Positions 52,547 to 61,802 of a stretch of DNA of 64,000 nt are shown here, in pieces. The notes under the pieces are model-generated. The model saw only the letters and a program-made list of their open reading frames with translations, ran no database searches and was not told the origin of the DNA. Position numbers and translations under genes: made by a program. Positions within the stretch are counted from its first letter, which is position 1; each line of letters opens with the position of its first letter. The stretch comes from Candidatus Poribacteria bacterium (GTDB taxonomy: Bacteria > Poribacteria > WGA-4E > WGA-3G). The stretch lies in contig PYJD01000010.1 of assembly GCA_003635315.1 (NCBI GenBank), positions 62,001 to 126,000 of the forward strand. The letters run 5' to 3'.

Positions 52547-52636
52547 AACGGGGTGATTGGGTTTATCCTATCGGGTTTTGTGCCTCTACTCGAACTACCG
52601 AATTATGTTATATTATCATTTAGAAATGGTATAACA

Positions 52637-53668
52637 ATGCAATACCTACCAATTGGAAAACTTAAACACGACTTGTTGAAAAAACTTCTACCAATTTGCG
52701 ATGTCAATACAGATGTTATTGTCGGACCTCAGATTGGCGAAGATGCCGCTGTGATGGATATCGGTGATAAATACCTCGTCGCAACTTCTGATCCAATCAC
52801 ATTTGCTACAGAGGATATTGGATGGTATGTTGTCTGTGTCAATAGTAATGATATTGCTGCGATGGGAGCAACTCCAAAATGGTTACTGGTTACCCTTCTT
52901 TTACCTGAATCTGCCACAACAACTGATATGGTAGAGGACATTATGGCACAAATTACAGATGCATGTTTTCAGTTCAACATTGCACTATGTGGTGGACATA
53001 CAGAAATCACACCTACCGTCACACAACCGGTTGTCATCGGACAGATGATAGGCGTTGTCGACAAAGACGCATTAGTCACTTCATCGGGAGGTAGTGTTAA
53101 CGATGATTTGATCCTAACAAAAGGAGTAGGAATTGAAGCAACGGCAATCATTGCGCGTGAGTGTGAAAATCAATTGAAGGAAAAATACGACACTCAACTC
53201 TTAAACAATGCGAAAAACTACCTAATAGATCCGGGTATATCTGTGATAAAGGATGCTGAAATTGCAGTTGCTACAGGTGGTGTCCATGCGATGCATGATG
53301 TTACAGAGGGTGGTGTTACGACTGCTGTTCATGAATTGGCAACCGCTTCCAACTTAGGAGCACTTATCTACTCAGAAAAACTCCTTAATTCCTCTAAGAT
53401 GTATAGTGACATTACTAAAACACTATGTGAGATGTTCCAACTCAGTCCCCTGGGTGTGATCTCATCCGGTGCTTTACTCATTGCATCTGACCCAGATTAT
53501 AGTGATATGATTTGTCAGAAGCTTAATAATGCTGCTATCGATGCGGAAATCATTGGTAAATTAACACCCCTTAATGCCGGAAAATGGTTAGCACATGCAG
53601 AAAATAACAAAGAACCACTCCCCATCTTCGAGACAGATGAAATTACCAAGCTTTTCAGTACAGAATAA
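52637..53668 (+). CDS. AIR synthase-related protein, HypE-like
   Basis: 343 residues from ATG 52637, where the conserved protein begins; the upstream in-frame codons translate repeat DNA. The PurM/HypE/SelD fold is shown by GPQIGEDAAVMDIG, VNSNDIAAMGATPKWLLVT, ALCGGHTEITPTVTQPVVIG, HAMHDVTEGGVTTAVHELA and SPLGVISSGALLIA. True HypE ends in a cysteine that accepts the carbamoyl group; this protein ends in LFSTE, so it is not a standard hydrogenase-maturation HypE. No hyp or hydrogenase genes are nearby. An ATP-dependent enzyme of unknown substrate. Confidence 0.85.
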   Translation: MQYLPIGKLKHDLLKKLLPICDVNTDVIVGPQIGEDAAVMDIGDKYLVATSDPITFATEDIGWYVVCVNSNDIAAMGATPKWLLVTLLLPESATTTDMVEDIMAQITDACFQFNIALCGGHTEITPTVTQPVVIGQMIGVVDKDALVTSSGGSVNDDLILTKGVGIEATAIIARECENQLKEKYDTQLLNNAKNYLIDPGISVIKDAEIAVATGGVHAMHDVTEGGVTTAVHELATASNLGALIYSEKLLNSSKMYSDITKTLCEMFQLSPLGVISSGALLIASDPDYSDMICQKLNNAAIDAEIIGKLTPLNAGKWLAHAENNKEPLPIFETDEITKLFSTE

Positions 53669-53733
53669 ATAAAAGCAATCTATTGTATTTTATCTGTTGT
53701 TAGGTTGCAATACCTTCACCAATAATAGACATT

Positions 53734-53815
53734 CTGTTAGATTGTGTCTTGTAGCACATGCTGTTAGATTGTGTCTTGTAGCACATGCTGTTAGATTGTG
53801 CGCTTGTAGCACATG
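53734..53815. repeat. 27-bp tandem repeat, three copies
   Basis: Unit CTGTTAGATTGTGTCTTGTA plus GCACATG, repeated at 53734, 53761 and 53788. The sequence is a shortened form of the GTAGCACAAACTGTTAGTTTG cassette. Confidence 0.85.
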
Positions 53816-54654
53816 GATCAATGGTAGATCAACACTATATATTCATTCAACTGAAGCATTAAAAAATGTCGAAGGTATTGCAAGAATAACCATATCTAAT
53901 TATATCTCTTGGTACACTCACTCTTATCCATAAGTCAGTCTTCCATCCTTCCACTCTTCCATCCTTCCACCCTTCCCTCTTCCATTCTTACACCCTAAAT
54001 CAAAAAAAAATGAATAAATACCCAAAGTAAATCAACAAAATACATAAATACCAGAAAATATCTAAAAATTTTATGAAGAAACCCAAACCATGACACAACT
54101 AAAGACTGAGAATAATAAAATATTTCACAATCACTTTATTAACACATGTAAACAACATAAACTAATACATCACAAACAGAACATTTTACCTTGACTCACG
54201 ATTTTTATTATGTTACTATATATATTACAATAAAAACACCACTTGAAAAGTTGTTGTGAAACTTTCACAACAGTTGTGAATTGAAAATAAAATCTCAGAT
54301 GTCTACAAACCTATACCAGATAAGGGTTTACACCACTTATAACAAGTACAGAGCATGAAATTTTAAAAAATTAAATAAAAATATAGGTTTTTCAGGAATA
54401 GCTATAAACCCAATCTAAGACAGACTTTAGGGCAATTTAAAGCATAGTGTTAAAAAAATGTGTTGTGAAAATGTTATTTGTTATTACGAACTAAAGGAGA
54501 ACTATCAAATCAACCCATGAACATACTACCGAAATACAGTATATCTCACAAAATGATAAACAAAAACTCCGAAAAGATAGCCCTTAATTGTTGGAACTTA
54601 TGAGATATATACTACGAAGGAATCCACCAAGTGAACTGTACTAATTTTTTAGAT

Positions 54655-54840
54655 CTAATTCGTAAATTGCCTGTAAACACTGACGGATACTAACATCACA
54701 ACGACTATACTAAAATTGGGGTGACAGAAAAAAGTTACGATTTCGTAACTTTTTAAAAAAATAGGAAACTTTCTAATGACTATCAAATACATTCAAAATA
54801 ATCTTAAAAACAAGAACAGCATAACCAATACCATTTCTGA
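54655..54840 (+). pseudogene. Decayed copy of the 105-aa gene at 12566
   Basis: In one frame this reads LIRKLPVNTDGY-stop, then DYTKIGVTEKSYDFVTF-stop, and slightly further NNLKNKNSI in a shifted frame. The intact copy has IIRKLAVNIGGY, STKIGVTEKSYDFVTF and DPLKNKNSI at the same spacing. Two stops (54691, 54754) and a frameshift show it is no longer coding. Confidence 0.7.
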
Positions 54841-55140
54841 GAAAAAAAGCCGTATGGATGGTGTATGGGGATGTCATCTAATAGCTAACATACTAATAGG
54901 TTATGTTACAATAATGAGATATTATCATTTAGAAAATGTATTACAAATGTCTGTATCAGATATTCACCCAAAAAATATAAAAAATAAAAAAGTAGAAGGA
55001 CAGAAAATAACACAATTCAAGAATTGTTACTATTCTAAAAAAACACCGATGAACGCAGACTGTGACAGGTCGGACAGCCGTTTTACTAATGACACAAAAT
55101 GTGTCAAAAAGTGCAACATTTTTAACATATTGAATAATAT
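54655..55140 (+). repeat. Dispersed duplicated block, copy B
   Basis: Matches 12425-12775 in inverted orientation at both ends (54705-54760 and 55010-55140, including CGCAGACTGTGACAGG and GACACAAAATGTGTC). The middle, about 54850-55000, has no counterpart. The open frame 54776-55150 runs through conserved non-coding sequence and is not supported as a gene. Confidence 0.75.
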
Positions 55141-55365
55141 TTATTACTAATGTTAATATTGAAAAACCAATAAAGTAAAGGCTTTTTATACTAAATTCTA
55201 TATAATCAGTTGCTACGTTGATTCCCTACGAGGACATGTTATACCTAAATTGACACCTAATTTTTGAAATGATATAACCACTAACCCCATTTCGTTTGAC
55301 TTTGCTATACATGTGTGTTAATGTATATCTATAAATAAGGTTGAATGGAAGGTATTTTATAGTTA

Positions 55366-56397
55366 ATGGAACAGTGGATTGAACATCTAATTGTTGGCAT
55401 TCCCAGTATAGGACTGCTTCTGATAGTAGCAGTAATGCTCTACACGCTCGGAAAAGGAGCCGATTGGCTTGTAGATGAAGCAGTCGTATTATCAACTCGA
55501 TGGGGATTAGGTAAAGCAGTTATCGGAGCAACAATCGTAAGCATCGGCACAACAACCCCTGAAGCAGCAGTATCCGTATTTTCAGCGATTCAAGGAAAAC
55601 CCGATCTCGCTCTCGGTAATGCCGTCGGTTCGATAATATGTGATACAGGTCTTATCCTCGGATTAGCATCCCTAATTGCACCGTTATCGTTTAACCGCCA
55701 GTTGGCATCCCGTTTATCCAATGTCCAGGTAGGGGCTGGAATTCTCATGGTTCTCGCCTGTTTTCCATGGTCATCTACAGCAGTAATCTTCACACAAGGT
55801 GGAAATCTACCTCAAATAATGGGGTTTATCTTCGTTGTTCTATTAGGGTTGTATGTGTGGCAATCAATACGATGGGCAAGTTCAACACCAACAGATGGTG
55901 AAGAGGAATCCGAACATTACGAGTCAAGTGCAGCATTAACCCTACTAAAACTCATCGGTTCAATAGCTATCGTTGTAATCTCCGCACAAATCCTAATTCC
56001 AACAGTAAGTGTATTAGCAGAAAGATTCAATGTTCCAAAAGCAATTATCGCCGCAACATTAGTTGCATTTGGCACATCACTCCCAGAACTGGTAACTGCC
56101 ATCACAGCCGTTCGTCGAGGACACGGAGAATTAGCCGTTGGCAATATCATTGGTGCAGACATTCTAAATGTGCTTTTTGTTGCAGGTGTCTCAGCATCAG
56201 CCACGCCTACCGGTCTAAAGGCATCACCTCAGTTCTTTCAATTCCTGTTCCCAGCGATGGTCTTCATTTTAATCGTCTTCCGAATCGGTATTTTCGTATC
56301 GGGAAGCCAGTTGAAACGTCCATTTGGTTTTGTCTTGGTTGGAACATATATACTGGTAACAATACTCAGCTACATTTTCTCAATTGATATGCATTAA
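55366..56397 (+). CDS. Calcium/sodium antiporter, CaCA family (YrbG-like)
   Basis: 343 residues, about ten hydrophobic helices. The two inverted alpha-repeats that form the ion site are present: SIGTTTPEAAVSVFSA with LALGNAVGSIICDTG, and AFGTSLPELVTAITAVRRGH with LAVGNIIGADILNVLF. These are the GTSxPE and GNxxGSN-type motifs of K+-independent Na+/Ca2+ exchangers. The first repeat has TTTPEA in place of the usual TSLPEL. Acts in the inner membrane to export Ca2+ or exchange another cation. Start lacks a clear ribosome binding site. Confidence 0.92.
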   Translation: MEQWIEHLIVGIPSIGLLLIVAVMLYTLGKGADWLVDEAVVLSTRWGLGKAVIGATIVSIGTTTPEAAVSVFSAIQGKPDLALGNAVGSIICDTGLILGLASLIAPLSFNRQLASRLSNVQVGAGILMVLACFPWSSTAVIFTQGGNLPQIMGFIFVVLLGLYVWQSIRWASSTPTDGEEESEHYESSAALTLLKLIGSIAIVVISAQILIPTVSVLAERFNVPKAIIAATLVAFGTSLPELVTAITAVRRGHGELAVGNIIGADILNVLFVAGVSASATPTGLKASPQFFQFLFPAMVFILIVFRIGIFVSGSQLKRPFGFVLVGTYILVTILSYIFSIDMH

Positions 56398-56420
56398 AAA
56401 ACAATTATCTACATCATAGG

Positions 56421-56539
56421 GTATTTAAGTAAAGTTAATAATTAATGAGACATTGCGACCTTGACGAAGAACGTCCATCGTAGGGACGAGGCTTCCTCGC
56501 ACGTTGTAAAATGTTCGATTAATTCAAAAGGATACTATA
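56421..56539. repeat. MITE-like element, family B (GAGGCTTCCTC cassette)
   Basis: Ends are degraded (GTATTTAAGTAAAG left, GGATACTATA right); the interior has CATCGTAGGGACGAGGCTTC and TTCGATTAATTCAAAAG as in the other family B copies. It lies 155 bp before the WD40 gene. Confidence 0.7.
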
Positions 56540-56693
56540 AATTCCGTACCAATAGATTTCTATCTGGATACCGTTCTACAAATCTTTACTATTTAACACA
56601 CAATGGACATTGATTCACCGAAAAATCTCACCTTAAATATAAGAAGAATCCTTCATATAAACACACCAATCCACAATCTAATACATACTCATA

Positions 56694-58568
56694 ATGTCCC
56701 GAATACCGTTCTTAATTCTCTCCATCCTACTCTCCATACAGGTTATAGCACCAAACGTTTCTGCCCAAAACTACGGAAAATGGGGGTTACCCGATGGTGC
56801 GAAAGTACGTCTTGGTAAAGGCATTGCTACACAGGTCATATCCTCCCCAGATGGAAAACTAATTGCTGTAGCAAGTTCTACAGGTGTTTGGATACACGAT
56901 GCACTGACGGGTGAAGAACTTTACCTACTAAAGGAACAAAACGCTTATGCCTTCTGTGTGGCATTCAGTCCAGACGGATTAACTTTAGCCAGTGCAGGTA
57001 CAGATAGAATTGTTCGTTTATGGGATGTGCGAACAGGTACAGAACTTAGAACAATGACAGGACATAAAATGAGCATAAATAGTGTGGATTTCAGTCCGGA
57101 TGGGAAGATTGTAGTAAGTGGTAGTCACGATACGACTGTCCGGTTATGGAACGTACAGACCGGAACGTTAATAAATACCCTTGAAGGATACACGGACCGA
57201 TTCGGAACGGTAGTATTCAGTACAGATGGTACAATGCTTGCTATCACAAATCGAGAATATAAAATATATCTATGGGATATAACAACAGCAACCTTACTTC
57301 ACACACTCAAGGGACATGAAAAACGTATAAGACGTGTCGTTTTCAACTCAGACGATAAATTCCTTCTTAGTAATAGCTCTGATCGAACAGTACGCATGTG
57401 GGATGTAAACACAGGGTCAGCTCTTCAAACACTAATAGGGTACAGACCTGAAGAGGTTGTAGGTGTCCAATACAATCCAGATACTAAAACGATTCTAAGT
57501 GTAAGGTTATGGGATAATACCTTTACAACAAAAGATGTCATCACAGGTGAAACACAACCAACATTTAGTGATAACATAGATAACAAGAATCGTATTGAGT
57601 TAATTCGGGATGGGAAAACCTATATAACGGGTGGATTAGGTGAAACTCTTCAGGTATGGGATGTGAAAACATTGACAGTCCTTCAGGATCTGAAAGGTTA
57701 TACCAATAGAGTCCGAGCTGTAGCATTCAGTATCGACGGGAACATCATCGCAACTGGGGGTAGTGGAAGTGTTACTGTCAGTTTGTGGGATGTAGAAACA
57801 GGAAATCTACTTAATGAACTCTCAGGACATACGGGTAGGGTCTCAGACGTAGTATTTAGTCCAGATGGAAAGACCCTCCTAAGTTCCAGTTATTCCGATG
57901 AAACGATAAGATTATGGGATATCCAATCCGGTAATTTAATCCGAATGTTCTCAAAACATACAGACGGAGTCAGCAGTATAGCACTTAGTCCAGATGGGAA
58001 CATACTTGCAGCAGGTAGTGACGAACCGTCCATTCTTATATGGAATCCACATACAGGAGATCAACTTAGATCACTTAAAGGTCATACAAAAAATATCGTG
58101 AGTCTTGCCTTCAGTCCAGATGGAGATATATTAGCAAGTGGAAGTTGGGATTACACTATACGGCTTTGGGATATGCACACAGGTGACAATATACATGTAC
58201 TATCGGATCACATGAATAGGGTGAGTAGTTTAGCATTTACGCCAGATGGTGGTACACTCGCAAGCGGAAGTTGGGACGACACAATCATATTATGGGATGT
58301 AGAAACAGGTGAAGCTATACAATCCTTGTCTGGACATGCAGATGATGTACAATCCGTCACCATTAGTCCAGATGGTAGAATGCTGGTCAGTGGCTGTTGG
58401 GACAGTACGATCCGTTTGTGGGATATACAGACAGGAGTACATATTATTACGCTGAATGGACATACTGGTAGTATTGATAGTCTGGCATTCAGTCCGGATA
58501 GTAAAACACTTGCATCCGGTAGTTTCGATGGAACCGTTCTCCTCTGGGATTTGAACCCAAACCCGTAG
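56694..58568 (+). CDS. Secreted WD40 repeat protein, 14 repeats
   Basis: 624 residues. A signal peptide (FLILSILLSIQVIAPNVSAQ) is followed only by WD40 repeats. I count 14 endings of the form RLWDVxTG (from VWIHDALTG to LLWDLNPNP), with FSPDGKxLASGS strands and GH turns, enough for two seven-bladed propellers. No kinase or other catalytic domain is attached. Such secreted propellers usually scaffold protein contacts. The start has no good ribosome binding site and a slightly later start is possible. A 73-bp tandem repeat follows. Confidence 0.88.
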   Translation: MSRIPFLILSILLSIQVIAPNVSAQNYGKWGLPDGAKVRLGKGIATQVISSPDGKLIAVASSTGVWIHDALTGEELYLLKEQNAYAFCVAFSPDGLTLASAGTDRIVRLWDVRTGTELRTMTGHKMSINSVDFSPDGKIVVSGSHDTTVRLWNVQTGTLINTLEGYTDRFGTVVFSTDGTMLAITNREYKIYLWDITTATLLHTLKGHEKRIRRVVFNSDDKFLLSNSSDRTVRMWDVNTGSALQTLIGYRPEEVVGVQYNPDTKTILSVRLWDNTFTTKDVITGETQPTFSDNIDNKNRIELIRDGKTYITGGLGETLQVWDVKTLTVLQDLKGYTNRVRAVAFSIDGNIIATGGSGSVTVSLWDVETGNLLNELSGHTGRVSDVVFSPDGKTLLSSSYSDETIRLWDIQSGNLIRMFSKHTDGVSSIALSPDGNILAAGSDEPSILIWNPHTGDQLRSLKGHTKNIVSLAFSPDGDILASGSWDYTIRLWDMHTGDNIHVLSDHMNRVSSLAFTPDGGTLASGSWDDTIILWDVETGEAIQSLSGHADDVQSVTISPDGRMLVSGCWDSTIRLWDIQTGVHIITLNGHTGSIDSLAFSPDSKTLASGSFDGTVLLWDLNPNP

Positions 58569-58915
58569 AAGAGTTAACCGCTTGTGTAGATTGATATACT
58601 CTCTTTTTTGTAGCACAAATTTTCAGTTTGTGTCTTCCCCGTTTCATTCCTAACAATCGGTAATGAGATTATAATTATTTTTGTAGCACAAACTTTTAGT
58701 TTGTGTCTTCCCCGTTTCATTCCTAACAATCGGTAATGAGATTATAATTATTTTTGTAGCACAAACTTTTAGTTTGTGTCTTCCCCGTTTCATTCCTAAC
58801 AATCGGTAATGAGATTATAATTGAAGTCATATTGAGTAAAACCTATAAATATAGTAAAATAAGGGAATATAAGTTAAAAACGTAGGTTCTTACTATTTTA
58901 TAATGAGGTACTCTT
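58569..58915. other. Intergenic region: tandem repeats then IS left end
   Basis: Holds the 73-bp tandem repeat, a short AT-rich stretch, and the left end of the insertion sequence. Confidence 0.8.
58608..58822. repeat. 73-bp tandem repeat, three copies
   Basis: Copies start at 58608, 58681 and 58754, each TTGTAGCACAAACTTTTAGT then TTGTGTCTTCCCCGTTTCAT and CCTAACAATCGGTAATGAGA. It is the interior of a family A element without its ends, amplified in tandem; copies are nearly identical. Confidence 0.93.
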
Positions 58916-59825
58916 ATGGCTGACCCAAATGAAAAACAACTGAATTACAATTGTCTTCCGAAACAAGTGAAGCTTAAGGATTTTAACCGGTACATTAAAC
59001 CCTTTTTGTCAGTAAGACATAAAGGACCAAAACCTAAAATATCTTCATACAAGATATTTAATTACATCCTCTATGTATTACATACAGGTATGCAATGGAA
59101 TCAACTCCGGACAAGACGCAACGAAATCCATTGGTCTAATGTCTATAAATGGCATAATCGGTGGTCAAAAGATGGTTCTTATGAGAAACTTTTTGAAGCA
59201 TCTGTTCTACATCTTCTTGACAGTGATCAACTTGACACCTCTTGTTTACACGGTGATGGTTCAAACACCGTTGTAAAAAAAGGGGAGACGGCATAGGTTA
59301 TTCAGGGCACAAACATCAAAAAGGTGAAAAAGAGTTGACGATCACTGACAATAAAGGGTTTATCATTGCTCCTATATCTGTCAGACCTGTCAATGAACAC
59401 GATACAACGATTTTGCCCGAGGCGTTGACCCAATTGATCTGCTTCAGCAATCGCATTGACCTGGATCTTGATGGTTCGGCACTCACTTTGGATTCCGGTT
59501 TTGATTCCAAGGTGAATAAAAAAAGTATCAAAGAACAAGGTCTAATCCCAGTAATCTATCCGAACAAACGAAATACGAAAGAACCTATAGCTATCGCTCG
59601 TATGTTCCGGTGGTTTAAAAAAGATATATACACAGAACGATATAAAGTAGAGCGAACATTCGGATGGCAAGATACCTATAGAAAACTTGCCCTGAGTTAT
59701 GATAAACTCAAAGAAACGCGTTTAGGATTTCGGTATTTAGCATATTCTATGATAAATTATCGGACTACTTTTAACAATCTTTAGATGTTACTCGCAATGA
59801 GTTCATAGAAAACTTGATTTTTAAC
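58872..59825 (+). mobile_element. IS5-family-like insertion sequence
   Basis: About 954 bp between imperfect inverted ends: AGTTAAAAACGTAGGTTCTTAC at left and, read inward on the other strand, AGTTAAAAATCAAGTTTTCTAT at right. It carries one transposase gene in two frames. Exact ends and target duplication are uncertain. Confidence 0.75.
58916..59784 (+). CDS. IS5-like transposase, orfA/orfB joined by -1 frameshift
   Basis: The first frame (58916-59296) has FNRYIKPFLSVRHKGPKP, the DUF4096-like YILYVLHTGMQWNQLRTR and reaches the first catalytic Asp region LHGDGSNTVVKK. The second frame continues GIGYSGHKHQKGEKEL, TLDSGFDSKVNKKSI and the DDE glutamate region RYKVERTFGWQDTYRKL. They meet at AAAAAAAGGGG (59275-59285): slipping back one base on the A run gives VVKKRGDGIGYSGHK. 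Two-frame transposases are usual in the IS427 group of IS5. The gene appears intact. Confidence 0.8.
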
Positions 59826-59909
59826 TCACTTCTCAGGTATAATTGCCACAATAGTTTATAAGACGGAACTAATTTAGGAACGAGAATTAGATATGGAGGA
59901 TATTAACAA

Positions 59910-60563
59910 ATGAAAAGGATATTTGTTCTATCAGCATTAATCTTAATGGTATTCACAACCATTGTATTTGCAACAGACACAACGGATATTCAAGGCGAAT
60001 ACATTGAAGCACGCTCCGCAAGTGTGTATGTGGGTGCATGCCATTTCGGTTCTGAATATGTAGAAGGTGGAAAAGAAGCCACTATGGTATGGAACATCCA
60101 ACAAGGAAATTGGAATGATGTATCACTTGATGGATTGACAGTTGTTGCTGTTGTCAGTGCAAAAGAGAATTTAGCCATTGATTTTGAAACACGCAAGAGT
60201 GTGTTGTATATAGACACAAACACAACGCCTGAACAACAAGCAGCAGTCAAGGATATGTTGGCAACTAAACAAGCAAAAGAACTTGGTACAATCGTAGCAA
60301 CTCAAACTGCCCCTATAAACTTCTCAAAGAATGGCACAAAATACTCTGTAGAAGTTGGTAAGGTTCTTAAATTAACTGCTAATCGGTATCCTTGTGTCCA
60401 TTGTACGCAACCTCACCAAATCTGGTATAAACCCTTGATTGCGTTAGACAATCCCATCGTAGGAAAATCTGAAGTCTATCGTTACAAAGACTCCTATCTC
60501 ACCGTAAATTGGCAACAAGGTGATACTCTCAATAATGTGTTTGTTGGAAGTTTTTCTATGTAG
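59910..60563 (+). CDS. DUF1326 domain protein, exported
   Basis: 217 residues with ATGGAGGAT upstream. A signal peptide (FVLSALILMVFTTIVFA) precedes a DUF1326 domain: GEYIEARSASVYVGACHFGS, EYVEGGKEATMVWNI, LTVVAVVSAKENLAID and RKSVLYIDTNTTPEQQAAV. The domain is widespread and uncharacterised; CVHCTQP near the C-terminus gives a CxxC that could bind metal or form a disulfide. A strong terminator follows. Confidence 0.88.
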   Translation: MKRIFVLSALILMVFTTIVFATDTTDIQGEYIEARSASVYVGACHFGSEYVEGGKEATMVWNIQQGNWNDVSLDGLTVVAVVSAKENLAIDFETRKSVLYIDTNTTPEQQAAVKDMLATKQAKELGTIVATQTAPINFSKNGTKYSVEVGKVLKLTANRYPCVHCTQPHQIWYKPLIALDNPIVGKSEVYRYKDSYLTVNWQQGDTLNNVFVGSFSM

Positions 60564-60569
60564 GTATTC

Positions 60570-60607
60570 AGGTCTGTAGTCATCTTTTGATAACTACAGA
60601 CCTTTTT
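60570..60607 (+). terminator. Intrinsic terminator of the DUF1326 gene
   Basis: Perfect 11-bp stem AGGTCTGTAGT/ACTACAGACCT with a 12-base loop, followed by TTTTACG, 6 bases after the stop codon. Confidence 0.92.
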
Positions 60608-60676
60608 ACGTATAGTGTTTATACATCACCTGTTACAGAAGTCGAATTAAATCAAACAAAGTGATTAGAACAGTTT

Positions 60677-60857
60677 ATACCATTTCTAAATGAATGGTTC
60701 TCTTAAATTTACATATAATTCTATATTACGAGCGGTTCCAAACCGCTCCTACCGGGTTTATTGGATGATGTTTATATGATTCGGAGCGGTTCCAAACCGC
60801 TTCTACCGGGTTAGGTGAATTGTGTTGATATGTCATAACATTTCTTAGAGATGGTAT
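60677..60857. repeat. MITE-like element, family A (GGAGCGGTTCC cassette)
   Basis: 181 bp between ATACCATTTCTAAAT and TTAGAGATGGTAT. Two hairpins GAGCGGTTCCAAACCGCTC and GGAGCGGTTCCAAACCGCTT, each followed by CTACCGGGTT. Opposite in orientation to the copies at 40017 and 45326. Ends 23 bp before the first PhyH gene. Confidence 0.88.
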
Positions 60858-60880
60858 TAGGATTTTGAATAGGAGTATGA

Positions 60881-61726
60881 GTGAATACAGAAACGCATGA
60901 ATTTAGTTTAACAGAAGATGAACGTTCCTCGTGGGAGGAGAATGGATACTTTCTCCGGTATAATGTGTTTACAAAAGAGGAAAACGATATCTTAGCAAAA
61001 ATCGCTGATGATATAGTAAATAGAAAACGAAGCTTTCCAGAATACCACATCTTTGAAAACGCGTTAGTCAGAGATGGTAAGGCTGAAGCTGAAGGAATTT
61101 ATGCCATACATAATATCCAATATGTAAGCTGTAATTGTAGAGAATTTCTTGATCGCACGCGTGACCCACGACTCACAGATCCTGCAGCAGACATACTCGG
61201 TCCGGATCTACTTGGACTCAATAATTTATATATTTGGAAACCACCAGAAATAGGATTAGGGTTCCCTTGGCATCAAGATAAATGGTATTTTAATCATCAA
61301 TATAAGACGGGTACCACCGTTGCAACTTGGACTGCGATTGATGATGCTGATGAAGAAAATGGATGTCTGTATGTTATCCCAGGTAGTCATAAACATGGGG
61401 TAAAAGATCATAATGAACTTGAAGGATCTCAACAAGGCGAATTCAGACAGGCAGAGGGAGCAAGAGATGAGGACGGTATTCCTATCGAAGTTCCCGCGGG
61501 TTCGGTAATATGGTTCAATAGTCAAGTACTCCATAAGAGCACTGATAATCACAGTTCACGTTTTCGACGGGCAAATGTAGCGCACTATATCAACGCAAAA
61601 GCTGAATGGACACGACCTGAAGCGGTGAATAAGAAACGACCTCCTATGTGGATACGTGGTAAGACATATCCGGGAATGGGGGATGAAGTACAACATGATA
61701 TCATTCCAATCATAGAATCCGATTGA
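60881..61726 (+). CDS. Phytanoyl-CoA dioxygenase (PhyH) family protein 1
   Basis: 281 residues from GTG 60881 with AGGAG 7 bases upstream. Fe(II)/2-oxoglutarate dioxygenase fold: the HxD metal motif in GLGFPWHQDKWYFNHQY, ATWTAIDDADEENGCLYVIPGSHKHG, and the distal His in VLHKSTDNHSSRFRRANVAHYI, with Arg after it for 2-oxoglutarate. These enzymes hydroxylate small molecules or lipids. First of four tandem paralogues, each with the N-terminal SWEENGYFLRYNVF pattern. Confidence 0.9.
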   Translation: MNTETHEFSLTEDERSSWEENGYFLRYNVFTKEENDILAKIADDIVNRKRSFPEYHIFENALVRDGKAEAEGIYAIHNIQYVSCNCREFLDRTRDPRLTDPAADILGPDLLGLNNLYIWKPPEIGLGFPWHQDKWYFNHQYKTGTTVATWTAIDDADEENGCLYVIPGSHKHGVKDHNELEGSQQGEFRQAEGARDEDGIPIEVPAGSVIWFNSQVLHKSTDNHSSRFRRANVAHYINAKAEWTRPEAVNKKRPPMWIRGKTYPGMGDEVQHDIIPIIESD

Positions 61727-61802
61727 GGATGATCATGGGACGAATTGTTTATCGATATTTAGATAGAATCATACGACGAAGATATTTCATATAGGGTAAA
61801 TT

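Larger units (their letters stand above)
53669..55365. other. 1.7-kb gene-poor, AT-rich region
   Basis: Contains a 27-bp tandem repeat (53734), a C-rich low-complexity stretch of CCTTCCA-type repeats (53940-53995), about 600 bp of AT-rich DNA without ORFs, the duplicated block copy B (54655-55140) and a fragment GTTGATTCCCTACGAGGACA (55218) of a family A interior. Confidence 0.7.

Noticed and set aside
52553..52636. N-terminal extension of the HypE-like protein
   Set aside because: The upstream codons translate repeat DNA; the conserved protein starts at ATG 52637.
52553..53668. Selenophosphate synthase (SelD)
   Set aside because: The glycine-rich N-terminal loop with Cys/Sec of SelD is absent; motifs fit HypE-like proteins better.
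53697..53933. 78-codon ORF containing VRLCLVAHA repeats
   Set aside because: The repeats are the 27-bp DNA tandem; no ribosome binding site and no homology elsewhere.
54776..55150. 124-codon ORF
   Set aside because: It starts in a decayed gene copy and runs through sequence that is non-coding in the other copy at 12.4 kb.
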